A stretch of DNA of 64,000 nt from Streptomyces sp. XY006 (GTDB lineage Bacteria; Actinomycetota; Actinomycetes; Streptomycetales; Streptomycetaceae). How positions within the stretch are numbered: position 1 is the stretch's first letter; every line of letters starts with the position of its first letter. The translations under genes and the position numbers were made by a program. The notes under the pieces were generated by a model. It was not told the origin of the DNA. It searched no databases and saw nothing but the letters and a program-made list of their open reading frames with translations. The stretch spans positions 182,176 to 246,175 of the forward strand of contig NZ_NOKT01000011.1 of NCBI RefSeq assembly GCF_002237655.1, read 5' to 3'. Below, piece after piece: positions 7,597-15,600 of this stretch.

Positions 7597-8913
7597 GTGT
7601 CTTCCGCGTCCTCCCCTGCCCAGCCCGCCTCGCGCTCGCCCTGGCGTGCGCTGAGGTACCGCAGCATGCGCTGGTGGTCCGTCGCCAACTTCGTGTCGAA
7701 CGCCGGCACGTGGATGCAGCTCACCGTGCAGAACCTGCTGGTGCTGCAGATCACCGGGTCCGCCGCGGCGACGGGGCTGTCCATGTCCGTGCAGGCGGCG
7801 CCCGCCCTGCTGATCAGTGTGCTGGGCGGGGCCGCCGTGGACCGGTGGCCCCGCAAGCTGACGGCAGCCGTGAGCCAGGCGCTGCTCGGCATGATCGCCT
7901 TCACCACGGCCGTGCTGGTCGCGCTGGACCGGCTGGACATGACCTCCTTGCTGGTGCTGGCCGCCGTCACGGGTGTCGTCGCGACCGTGGACAACCCGGC
8001 GTGCGCGCTGCTGGGCAACGATCTCGTCCCGGCGGAGGACGTCCCCTCGGCCATCGGGGTCGGGGCGCTGGTGCACCAGGCGGGCCGGCTCGTGGGAGCG
8101 GCACTCGCGGGAGTGGCCGTCGGATTCCTCGGCACTTCCGCCGCGTACTTCGCGAACGGGCTGTCGTTCCTGTTCGTGGCGTCGGTCATCCCGTTCCTGC
8201 GGCCCGCGGCCGGGGCGGTGCGGCACGAGGTGGCGAAGCCCGGGCCGCGCGCCTCCGGCGGGGAGCTGACCGTGCGGGAGGGGCTGGCCTTCTTCGCGCG
8301 CCGGCCGCGGCTGATGGCGCTCGCCGGGGTGACCGGCATCAGCGCGGTCTTCGGCCGCAACTACGGCCTGACGCTGGCGGTGCTCGTCACGGGGCCGCTG
8401 GCGGGCGGCGCCGGTTCCTTCGGCACGGTGTCGACCGTGCTGGCGATCGGCGGCATCCTCGGCGCGGTGCTCGGTGCCCGGCTGCGCCGCCCGTCGGTGC
8501 GGCTCGTGGGCGCGCTGGCGGCGGCCGGCGGACTGCTCCAGGTGCTGGCGGGCCTGTCGCCGTCGCTGGTCGTGCTGATCGCGCTGGTGCTGCCCATGGC
8601 CGTGGTGGAGTCCGTCTCGGACACCGCCGGCACGGCCGTCCTGCAGACCGACCCGCCCGCGCACCTGCGGGGGCGCGTGCTCGGGGTGTGGGGCAGCGTC
8701 GGCACGGTGTGGAGCCTGGGCGGCCCGCCCGCGCTCGGCCTCCTGATGGAACTGGCCGGGGCGCGCGGCGCCCTGGTCACGGGCGGCCTGCTGATCGCGG
8801 CCGCGATCGGCACGGGCCACCTGCTGCACAGCCGCCGCGTCCCGGCCCCGGTCCTGCTCCGCACGGGCGACACGGAGACCCCGGGCCGCCCGGCCCTGAG
8901 CACAGCGGCCTGA
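7597..8913 (+). CDS. MFS exporter, DHA3/MFS_3 type
   Basis: Recognisable membrane protein from RYRSMRWWSVANFVSNAGTW onwards, with about ten to twelve hydrophobic segments. An intracellular loop carries DRWPRKL, the expected motif between helices 2 and 3. NDLVPAEDVPSAIG and GRLVGAALAGVAVG are typical of the DHA3/MFS_3 branch that includes macrolide and enterobactin exporters. The GTG at 7597 gives 438 residues and starts just before the conserved region. An earlier in-frame GTG at 7372 would add 75 residues of unlikely composition. No strong ribosome-binding site decides the start. Substrate unknown; no partner regulator lies next to it. Confidence 0.8.
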   Translation: MSSASSPAQPASRSPWRALRYRSMRWWSVANFVSNAGTWMQLTVQNLLVLQITGSAAATGLSMSVQAAPALLISVLGGAAVDRWPRKLTAAVSQALLGMIAFTTAVLVALDRLDMTSLLVLAAVTGVVATVDNPACALLGNDLVPAEDVPSAIGVGALVHQAGRLVGAALAGVAVGFLGTSAAYFANGLSFLFVASVIPFLRPAAGAVRHEVAKPGPRASGGELTVREGLAFFARRPRLMALAGVTGISAVFGRNYGLTLAVLVTGPLAGGAGSFGTVSTVLAIGGILGAVLGARLRRPSVRLVGALAAAGGLLQVLAGLSPSLVVLIALVLPMAVVESVSDTAGTAVLQTDPPAHLRGRVLGVWGSVGTVWSLGGPPALGLLMELAGARGALVTGGLLIAAAIGTGHLLHSRRVPAPVLLRTGDTETPGRPALSTAA

Positions 8914-8986
8914 GCGGGTTCCCCGTGAAGCCGGCCGAGGGGGTCAGGAACCTGCCTCCACCCCGGGCCCGCCTCGCTGTCCTCCG

Positions 8987-10393
8987 TCAGGAGCCCGGGC
9001 GGCGCAGGGCTCCCACCGCCGCCTTCGCCGCCCTGCGCGTCAGCAGCGTCGTGGAGCGGCCGTCCAGGTACGGGAGGACCACGGCCTGGCCGCCCCAGGT
9101 GCGCAGGGCCTCGGCCTCCGGCAGGTCCTGGACGGAGTAGTCGCCGCCCTTGACCCAGACGTCGGGCCGCAGCCGGTCCAGGACCGCCTCGGGGGTGTCC
9201 TCGTCGAAGACCACGACCGCGTCGACGCTGCCGAGCGCGGCGAGGACGCGGGCGCGGTCCGCCGCCGGGTTGAGGGGGCGGCCCGGGCCCTTGCGGCGGG
9301 TCACGGACGCGTCGGAGTTCAGGCACACGATCAGGCAGTCGCCGATCCGCCGGGCGCTCTCCAGCAGCCCGACGTGGCCCGCGTGCACCAGGTCGAAGCA
9401 GCCGCCGGTGGCGACCACCGTGCCGCCCCGGGCCCGGACGCTCTCCGCGAGGGCGAACGCGTCGGTCGCCGGGTCGTCCGCGGGCCCGGGCGGCGGCTCG
9501 GTGCGCCACAGGTCCGGATTGCCGGCGCCGCCCGCGGCGACGAACGCGGCCGCCTCGGCCACGGCCCGCTGCAGCGCCTCCTCGGGCAGCAGTCCGTCGG
9601 CGAGGGCGGCCGTCGCCGTCGCGGCGAAGCAGTCCCCCGCGCCGCACGGGTCACCGGCGGCCCGGTAGGGCACCGGCACCAGCATCGGTGTGCCCGTTCC
9701 GGGCCGGGCCAGCAGCACCCCGCGCTCGCCGAGCGTGACGGCGACGCCCGCCGCGCGCCAGCGCTCCGCCAGCCGCGCGGCCCGCTCGGCGTACGCGCCC
9801 AGGGACGTCTCCCCCGCTCCGGGGTGCAGCGCCCGGGCCTCCGCCGCGTTGGGCGTGACCAGGCGGGCTCCGGGTACGGGCGGGTCGCCCTCGGGGTGCG
9901 GGTCCCACACCAGCGGGGTGCGCCGGGCGGCGTCCTCCAGGTACGGCCGCAGGGCGCCCGCGGTGTGGCGGCCGTAGTCGGCCACGAGGATCGCGGCGGC
10001 TCCGGCGAGGGCCCTGCGGACCTCGTCGTCGGGTTCGCCGGGGGTGCCGCCGCCCCGGTCGATGCGGACGACGGGCCGGCCGCCGGCGAGGACGCGGGTC
10101 TTCACGGGCAGCGTGCCGTTCAGCGGGATCTCCAGCAGCCGGACCCGGCCGCGCAGGTCGCGCCGTACGGCCTCGCTGGCGTCGTCGTCGCCGAGCGCGG
10201 TCACCAGGACCACGTCCCGGCCGCCCCGGGCCGCGAGGGCGGCGGCCAGTCCGGCTCCGCCCGGGTGCCGCCGGCCGGCGGTCACGTCGACGACGGGGGC
10301 GGGGGCGTCCGGCGCGAGCCGGGTGGACACGCCTTCGATGTCCTCGTCGAGGAGGACGTCCCCGACGACGGCGATCGGCTGTGGGCCGTTCAC
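8987..10393 (-). CDS. hldE: HldE-like bifunctional heptose kinase/adenylyltransferase
   Basis: A 468-residue two-domain protein, GTG start at 10393 overlapping the gmhA-like stop as GTGA. Residues 1 to about 315 form a PfkB/ribokinase-type kinase, with VGDVLLDE near the start, GGAGLAAALA, and the catalytic GAGDCF. Residues 329-468 form a cytidylyltransferase-like domain with TGGCFDLVHAGH (HxGH at 337-340) and VWVKGGDY. The arrangement matches RfaE/HldE, which phosphorylates D-glycero-D-manno-heptose-7-phosphate at O1 and later adenylylates heptose-1-phosphate. A GmhA homologue next door supports this. In a streptomycete the product would feed a heptosylated glycan or natural product, not lipopolysaccharide. 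Confidence 0.88.
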   Translation of the reverse strand: MNGPQPIAVVGDVLLDEDIEGVSTRLAPDAPAPVVDVTAGRRHPGGAGLAAALAARGGRDVVLVTALGDDDASEAVRRDLRGRVRLLEIPLNGTLPVKTRVLAGGRPVVRIDRGGGTPGEPDDEVRRALAGAAAILVADYGRHTAGALRPYLEDAARRTPLVWDPHPEGDPPVPGARLVTPNAAEARALHPGAGETSLGAYAERAARLAERWRAAGVAVTLGERGVLLARPGTGTPMLVPVPYRAAGDPCGAGDCFAATATAALADGLLPEEALQRAVAEAAAFVAAGGAGNPDLWRTEPPPGPADDPATDAFALAESVRARGGTVVATGGCFDLVHAGHVGLLESARRIGDCLIVCLNSDASVTRRKGPGRPLNPAADRARVLAALGSVDAVVVFDEDTPEAVLDRLRPDVWVKGGDYSVQDLPEAEALRTWGGQAVVLPYLDGRSTTLLTRRAAKAAVGALRRPGS

Positions 10394-11025
10394 GAGGTGC
10401 TCCCCCGGGTCAGGACGGTGCGCCGTGCGAGGGGCGTGGCCACGGCCGTGTCGAAGCACTCGCACAGCAGGTGGACGGCGACGAGGTGGGTCTCCTGGAC
10501 GTTGGCGGTGCTGTCCGCGTCCACGCACAGGGCCTCGTGGGCGGCCTCCGCCAGGGGGTTCGGGCCGCGCCCGGTGAGGGCCCAGACGTGCAGGCCCGCC
10601 TGCCGGGCGGTGACGGCCGCCGCGACGAGGTTGGCGCTGCGGCCGGAGGTGGACAGCAGCACGAGGACGTCGCCCGGGCGGCCGTGGGCGGTGACCTGGC
10701 GGGCGTAGACGTGGTCGAAGCCGTAGTCGTTGCCGATGGCGGTCACGCTGGAGGTCTCGGCGTGCAGGGCGATCGCCGAGTAGGCGCGGCGTTCGCGGCG
10801 GTAGCGGCCGACGAGCTCGGCGGTGAGGTGCTGGGCCTGGGCGGCGCTGCCGCCGTTGCCCGCGGCGAGCAGCCGGCCGCCGTCGGTGAGGACGCCGGCG
10901 AGCCGGGCGCCCCAGTCCGCGATCCGGTCGAGACCGTCCCGGCGGAACCGGCCGAGAGCCTCCTGCAGTGACTCGCAGTGCAGACGCGCGGCGTCGAGGG
11001 CGGGGTGCGCGGGGAGTTCGCTCAT
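10390..11025 (-). CDS. gmhA: GmhA-like sedoheptulose-7-phosphate isomerase
   Basis: A 211-residue SIS-domain protein, ATG at 11025. The motifs LLAAGNGGSAAQAQHLTAEL and LLSTSGRSANL are the phosphosugar-binding loops of GmhA-type isomerases. AETSSVTAIGNDYGF and the final helix with HLLCECFD match the family's length and layout. The expected reaction is sedoheptulose 7-phosphate to D-glycero-D-manno-heptose 7-phosphate, the first step of nucleotide-heptose synthesis. It is coupled to hldE by a 4-bp overlap and follows four glycosyltransferase genes on the same strand. No dedicated GmhB phosphatase is present in the window. Confidence 0.88.
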   Translation of the reverse strand: MSELPAHPALDAARLHCESLQEALGRFRRDGLDRIADWGARLAGVLTDGGRLLAAGNGGSAAQAQHLTAELVGRYRRERRAYSAIALHAETSSVTAIGNDYGFDHVYARQVTAHGRPGDVLVLLSTSGRSANLVAAAVTARQAGLHVWALTGRGPNPLAEAAHEALCVDADSTANVQETHLVAVHLLCECFDTAVATPLARRTVLTRGSTS

Positions 11026-11095
11026 GCGGTTCGGGCGTGCCGTCGTGGGGACGGCGGGCCCACACCTCCTTCGGGCTTCGGTCGGGCGGTCCGGT

Positions 11096-12373
11096 TCAGC
11101 CGGCGCCGGTCGCGGCGGGCTCGGCGTCGAGGACCTCGCAGTAGGCCGCCTCGGTGGCGGCGGCGACCCGGTCCCAGCCGTACCGGCTCAGCACCCGGCG
11201 GCGGCCGGCCGCGCCGCACGCCGCGCGGGCCGCCGGGTCGGCGAGCAGCCCGGCCACGGCTCGGGCCAGCGCCCGCGGGTCGCGGGGCGGGACCAGCCGT
11301 CCGGTGCCGGGGTCGGCGACGGTGTCGAGCTGCCCGCCGACGGCGCTGGCCACGACCGGTACGCCGCAGGCCATGGCCTCCAGCGGCACGATGCCGAAGG
11401 GCTCGTAGTCGGCGGGGCACACCACCACGTCGGCGGAGCGCAGCAGCGCCGGGACCTCGTCACCGGCCACGGCGCCGGTGAAGCGGACCCGGTCGGCGAC
11501 GCCCGCGTCCCGGGCGATGCCGCGCAGGCGGCGGACCTCCGGGTCCTCGTCGAGCCGGTCCGCGGGCGGCCCGCCGACGACGAGGAGCTCGGTGCCGGGC
11601 AGTGCGGCCAGGGCAGCGACGGTGACGGCGGCGCCCTTGCGGGGCACGAGCCGGCCCAGCTGGAGCAGCCGGTGCGGGTGGGGGCCGCGGGGCGCGGCCG
11701 GGCCCTGCGGGGTGAACCGGCCGGGGTCGACGCCGCACGGCACGATGGCGACCTTGTGCGCGGGTATGCCCATGCGGGCCAGTTCGACGGCCTCGTCCCG
11801 GCAGGTGGCGACGACACGGTCGCACCCCAGGCCGACCTCGATCTCGCCGGGTATCCGCTCGCGCGGGCTGGTGTCGGCGAGCCGCTGATGCCGTTTCTTC
11901 ACCGTGCCGAGGGCGTGGTACGTGTGCAGCAGGGGCAGCCCCCGCGCACGGGTCGCGCGCAGCGCGGCCAGGCCCGACATCCAGTAGTGCGAGTGGACCA
12001 GGTCGGGGGCGCGGGTGCGCCAGGCGCGGGTGAGGTGGCGGCCGAAATCGCCCATGTACGGCAGGAGGGCGTCCTTGGGGAGCGGCTCGGCCGGCCCGGC
12101 GGGCACGTGGTGCACCTCGACGCCGTCGCGCAGCGCCACGCGGGCGGGCAGGTCGGGCGCGTCGCGCCGGGTGTAGACGGTGACGCGGTGGCCGCGGTCG
12201 GCGAGGGCGCCGGCGAGGCAGGCGACGTGCACGTTCTGCCCGCCGGCGTCGACGCCGCCGAGGGTGGCGAGGGGGCTGGCGTGCTCGGAGACGAGCGCGA
12301 TGTCGAGGACGCCGGGATCCCGTGGGCCGCCGCCGAGCGGCCCGGCCGGGAAGGGGCTGAGGGACGGGGTCAT
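11096..12373 (-). CDS. GT4-type glycosyltransferase (retaining, GT-B fold)
   Basis: A 425-residue protein with ATG at 12373 overlapping the upstream stop. The N-terminal domain has the GGVDAGGQNVHV motif typical of the sucrose-phosphate-synthase/MshA branch and HSHYWMSG. The C-terminal domain has LLQLGRLVPRKG and the nucleotide-sugar site PADYEPFGIVPLEAMACG with the EX7E glutamates. This family transfers sugars from nucleotide donors to phosphorylated or lipid acceptors with retention. The donor could be the ADP-heptose expected from the neighbouring hldE/gmhA, although GT9 is the classical heptosyltransferase. It is separated from gmhA by 70 bp. Confidence 0.88.
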   Translation of the reverse strand: MTPSLSPFPAGPLGGGPRDPGVLDIALVSEHASPLATLGGVDAGGQNVHVACLAGALADRGHRVTVYTRRDAPDLPARVALRDGVEVHHVPAGPAEPLPKDALLPYMGDFGRHLTRAWRTRAPDLVHSHYWMSGLAALRATRARGLPLLHTYHALGTVKKRHQRLADTSPRERIPGEIEVGLGCDRVVATCRDEAVELARMGIPAHKVAIVPCGVDPGRFTPQGPAAPRGPHPHRLLQLGRLVPRKGAAVTVAALAALPGTELLVVGGPPADRLDEDPEVRRLRGIARDAGVADRVRFTGAVAGDEVPALLRSADVVVCPADYEPFGIVPLEAMACGVPVVASAVGGQLDTVADPGTGRLVPPRDPRALARAVAGLLADPAARAACGAAGRRRVLSRYGWDRVAAATEAAYCEVLDAEPAATGAG

Positions 12374-13335
12374 GAGCGCACCTCCGTGATCAGGCGCTCC
12401 CAGTCGGCCAGGAAGCGCTTGAGCCCGTAGCGGTCGAGGGCCGCCTGCCGGGCCCGGGCGCCGTCCGCTGCCGCCGCCTCGGGTTCGTGGAGGTAGCGGC
12501 GGGCAGCGCGGGCCAGGACGTCGGGGCGGGTGGAGAGGGTGCCCGCGCCCGGCGGGACGGCCTCGACCGCCTCGGTGGTGGCGAGCGCCAGCACGGGCAT
12601 GCCCAGGTGCATGGCCTCCAGCAGGGACAGGCCGAGGGAGGTCCAGCGCACCGGGTGCAGGTACACGCGGCGTTCGGCCAGGGCCGGGTGCAGCTCGCTC
12701 TGCGGCAGGTCGGCCGTGTGGCACCGGTCGGGCGGCAGGCCGAGGTGTCCGGCCAGGCCCTCGGTGCCCATGCCGAACACGTCGAGCGGCACGGCCTCGG
12801 CCAGGGCCGGCAGCAGGTCGGTGCCGGTGTACCGGGCGCGGCGCACGGGTTCGTTGACGACGACGGCGGCCCGGGCGAGGCGGCCGGTGTAGCGGTGGCC
12901 CGGGTCGACGATGCCGTGTTCGATCACCGTGGTCCGGGTGGTTCCGCAGTCCCAGAACAGCCGGTTGAAGTGCGTGACGTGCACCAGGGTCAGATCGGCG
13001 CGGTCGGCGCACGGGTGCCGGGTGTCCGGCACGTCGCCGTCGGGTGCGTTGTGCTCCAGGTACACGGCCGGCACGTCACGGCCCGGGCGGCGCCCGCCGA
13101 GCCAGCGCCCGGCCAGCTCCAGCTCGTGCGGGCGCTGCAGGAGCACCAGGTCGACGGGCGTGTCGCGGAGTTCCTCGGGCGTGACCTCACGGACCGAGGC
13201 GGGCCAGGAGAAGGTGCGGGCCCGGCCGAGGCCGTCCAAGTCGCGGCCCGGGGTGACCGGCACGAGGTAGGTGTGCGGGCCCTGGACGAACGCGGTCGTC
13301 CAGGAGCCGTGCACGTGCCACAGCAGGATGTTCAT
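12370..13335 (-). CDS. GT-B fold glycosyltransferase, GT4-like
   Basis: A 321-residue protein, ATG at 13335. The N-terminus MNILLWHVHGSWTTAFVQG starts a Rossmann-type domain. The C-terminal portion has RRVYLHPVRWTSLGLSLLEAMHLGMPVLALAT, the usual donor-binding region of GT4/GT1 enzymes. The N-terminal domain is short, and no classical signal or membrane segment is present. Both ends overlap neighbours by 4 bp, so it is made together with the GT9 and GT4 proteins. Donor and acceptor are unknown. Confidence 0.8.
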   Translation of the reverse strand: MNILLWHVHGSWTTAFVQGPHTYLVPVTPGRDLDGLGRARTFSWPASVREVTPEELRDTPVDLVLLQRPHELELAGRWLGGRRPGRDVPAVYLEHNAPDGDVPDTRHPCADRADLTLVHVTHFNRLFWDCGTTRTTVIEHGIVDPGHRYTGRLARAAVVVNEPVRRARYTGTDLLPALAEAVPLDVFGMGTEGLAGHLGLPPDRCHTADLPQSELHPALAERRVYLHPVRWTSLGLSLLEAMHLGMPVLALATTEAVEAVPPGAGTLSTRPDVLARAARRYLHEPEAAAADGARARQAALDRYGLKRFLADWERLITEVRS

Positions 13336-14405
13336 ACGGTCGCTCCTCGCTCCGTCTGTTCTCCCTGGTCCGCCGGGTCGCCGGTGAGGGCCGCCACGGC
13401 GGCGAGGACCTCGGCGTCGCCGATGCCGTCCAGGCAGGGGTGTCCCGGCACCGGGCAGTGCCGTGCCCTGGTGTCCGCGCACGCGGCGTGCGGGTCGCCG
13501 AGCAGGAGGTGCGGGACGCCGTAGGGGGCCCACCGCTCGGCCGGTACGACCGGTGCGAAGAGGCTGACGACGGGGGTGCCGACCGCGGCGGCGAGATGCG
13601 CCGGGCCGGTGTTCCCGGCCACCACCGCCTGCGCCCCGGCGAGGACTCCCGCCAGCTGCGGCAGGTCGGTCGCGCCGCCGAGGTCGAGGGCGTGACGGCC
13701 GGCGACCTGGGCGGTCAGCTCGCGTTCGGCGCGCCCGCCGGTGACGACCACCCGGTAGCCCTCGGCGGACAGCGCGGCCACGGCCCGGGCCGCCCGGGCG
13801 GGGCTCCAGGCCCGGGCGGGCACGGCGGCGCCCGGGTGGACGACGACGTAGGGGCCGGGGCCGGTGAGGTGGGCCGTGCGGGGCGGCGGCGTGACGCGCA
13901 GCCGGCCGTCGTCGCCGGGCGCCAGGGCGAAGCCCGCGGCACGGGCCAGGTCGAGGGCCGCCCGTGCCTCGTGGCGGTGCGGGAGCCTGCGGTGGCGCAG
14001 GTCCAGCAGCGCGCCCGGGTAGTCCTCGCTGTCGGCGGCGACGCGGGAGACACCGGCCAGCTTCAGCAGCAGGGCGACCGGCAGCGGGCTCTGGTGGTAC
14101 GACACGAGCACCAGCGCCCGGTCGAAGCGGCCCGCGGCGAGGGTCGCCATCAGCCGCCGGGTGGCCGCCCGGGTCACCGGCGCGGGCTCCAGACCGACCC
14201 AGGGGGCGTCGTACGTCAGCACGTCGTCCACGCCGGGCAGCATCCGTCCGGCCGCCGCGCCCTGCGGCCCGCACAGCAGCGCGGTGTAGGACGACCCGGC
14301 CGCGACGGCCCGTACGGCGGGGCCCGCGAGCAGCACGTCTCCGGCACTGTCGAGACGCACGACGAGGGTGCGGGGCGGGCGGCGCCGGGACCGGAACGGA
14401 TTCAT
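13332..14405 (-). CDS. GT9 family (heptosyltransferase-like) glycosyltransferase
   Basis: A 357-residue protein beginning at the ATG at 14405. Family GT9 (ADP-heptose:LPS heptosyltransferases) is supported by LVVRLDSAGDVLLAGPAVRA at the N-terminus, VVVHPGAAVPARAWSP in the middle and the donor-site block VVAGNTGPAHLAAAVGTPVVSLFAP. The C-terminus has a Cys-containing HCPVPGHPCLDGIG segment also seen in GT9 enzymes. Together with HldE and GmhA this is strong evidence that the cluster attaches heptose to an acceptor. The stop overlaps the next start. A 121-bp gap separates it from the GT2 gene upstream; this gap contains no gene. Confidence 0.87.
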   Translation of the reverse strand: MNPFRSRRRPPRTLVVRLDSAGDVLLAGPAVRAVAAGSSYTALLCGPQGAAAGRMLPGVDDVLTYDAPWVGLEPAPVTRAATRRLMATLAAGRFDRALVLVSYHQSPLPVALLLKLAGVSRVAADSEDYPGALLDLRHRRLPHRHEARAALDLARAAGFALAPGDDGRLRVTPPPRTAHLTGPGPYVVVHPGAAVPARAWSPARAARAVAALSAEGYRVVVTGGRAERELTAQVAGRHALDLGGATDLPQLAGVLAGAQAVVAGNTGPAHLAAAVGTPVVSLFAPVVPAERWAPYGVPHLLLGDPHAACADTRARHCPVPGHPCLDGIGDAEVLAAVAALTGDPADQGEQTERGATV

Positions 14406-14526
14406 CGCGCGCCTCCCGCGGGCCGGTGCCGTCGAGCGGCGGTCGCCGAGCCCGCCGTCCCGGACGCGCATGCCGCCGGCGGGCACCGCGTCGTCCCGGG
14501 GAGCCGACGGGGGCCGGTGGCTTCGT

Positions 14527-15600
14527 TCATGACCGCAGCCGTTCCCTGACCGGCGCGCGGGGCGTGGTGGCCCGCTCCGCGGTCTCGGGCGTCGTGAGCG
14601 GGCGGGCCGTGCGGTGTGCCACACGGCCGCGCAGCCAGTGCCAGGTCGCGGCGGGCGGGACGAGGGCGCTGGTGGCGGCCATGGTGAGCACCTCCTCGCG
14701 GGTGCGGGGCCCCGGCAGGATGCGGGCCAGGGCGAACTCGGCGGTGCCGGCCAGCCACGCGGCGGCGCAGGCCCCGGCGAGGCGGTGCCGGCCGAGCAGG
14801 GCGCAGCCGACGGCCGTCACCGCGGCGCCCGTGACGGCGAGGTGCGCGGGCAGGCGTCCGCGCGGCGTGCCGGCCCGGCGCCACCAGTGGCGGCCGTGCA
14901 GCCGGGTCATCAGGACGTCGTCGGCGTTGCCGGCCTGGAGCCGGACGGAGATCCAGCGCCCGGCGGGCCGGACGGGGTGGGTGGTGGTGCGCCGGCCCCC
15001 GGTGAGCGTCCAGCCGGCGTCGAGCATCCGCAGGGCGAGGTCGGCGTCCTCCCGGAAGGCCCGCCGGAAGCGTTCGTCGAAGCCGCCGACGGCCAGGAGC
15101 GCGGCCCGGCGATAGGCCATGTCGGCGGTGATCCAGTGGGCACCGGCGAGTCCGGCCGTGTTGCGCTCCCAGTCGGTCGGGCGGCGGTCGGGCGGCAGGG
15201 GCACCTCGATGCGGGCGGTGATGCCGGCCGTCCGGTCCGACGCCGCGGTCAGGTCGAGGGTGAGGTCGTCGCCCCAGGTGGACCCGGGTACGACGTCGTC
15301 GTCCAGGAAGACGATCCAGGGGACGTCACCGGCGGCGCGCCAGCCGAGGTTGCGTGCGGCGGCGGGTCCGCGGGCCCCGCCCGGTACGACGACGGTGCGG
15401 GCGCGCAGGGAGGGCGGGACGTCGGCGGTGAGGGCGACCCGGGCCGTCTCGGGCCGGTCGTCGACGAGCACCACCCGGGCCGGCCCGGGTCCGGCCGCCT
15501 CGGCCAGGGCGTGCAGGCAGGCGCGCAGACTGGGCCGGCCGAGGGTCGGGATCACGACGGCGTACTCGGCGTCCCGCGCCGTGCCGCCCGGGGCGGTCAT
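14527..15600 (-). CDS. GT2 glycosyltransferase with C-terminal membrane segments
   Basis: A 357-residue inverting GT-A enzyme, ATG at 15600 coupled to the carbamoyltransferase stop. The N-terminal domain has YAVVIPTLGRPSLRACLHAL, the nucleotide-binding VVLVDDRPE, and the metal-binding DDD of WIVFLDDDVVPG. FREDADLALRML provides the ED pair of the catalytic-base region. About 80 C-terminal residues hold hydrophobic segments (LAVTGAAVTAVGCALLG, LAGACAAAWLAGTAEFALA) suggesting membrane attachment. It probably builds the glycan on the inner membrane face. Donor not predictable. Confidence 0.86.
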   Translation of the reverse strand: MTAPGGTARDAEYAVVIPTLGRPSLRACLHALAEAAGPGPARVVLVDDRPETARVALTADVPPSLRARTVVVPGGARGPAAARNLGWRAAGDVPWIVFLDDDVVPGSTWGDDLTLDLTAASDRTAGITARIEVPLPPDRRPTDWERNTAGLAGAHWITADMAYRRAALLAVGGFDERFRRAFREDADLALRMLDAGWTLTGGRRTTTHPVRPAGRWISVRLQAGNADDVLMTRLHGRHWWRRAGTPRGRLPAHLAVTGAAVTAVGCALLGRHRLAGACAAAWLAGTAEFALARILPGPRTREEVLTMAATSALVPPAATWHWLRGRVAHRTARPLTTPETAERATTPRAPVRERLRS

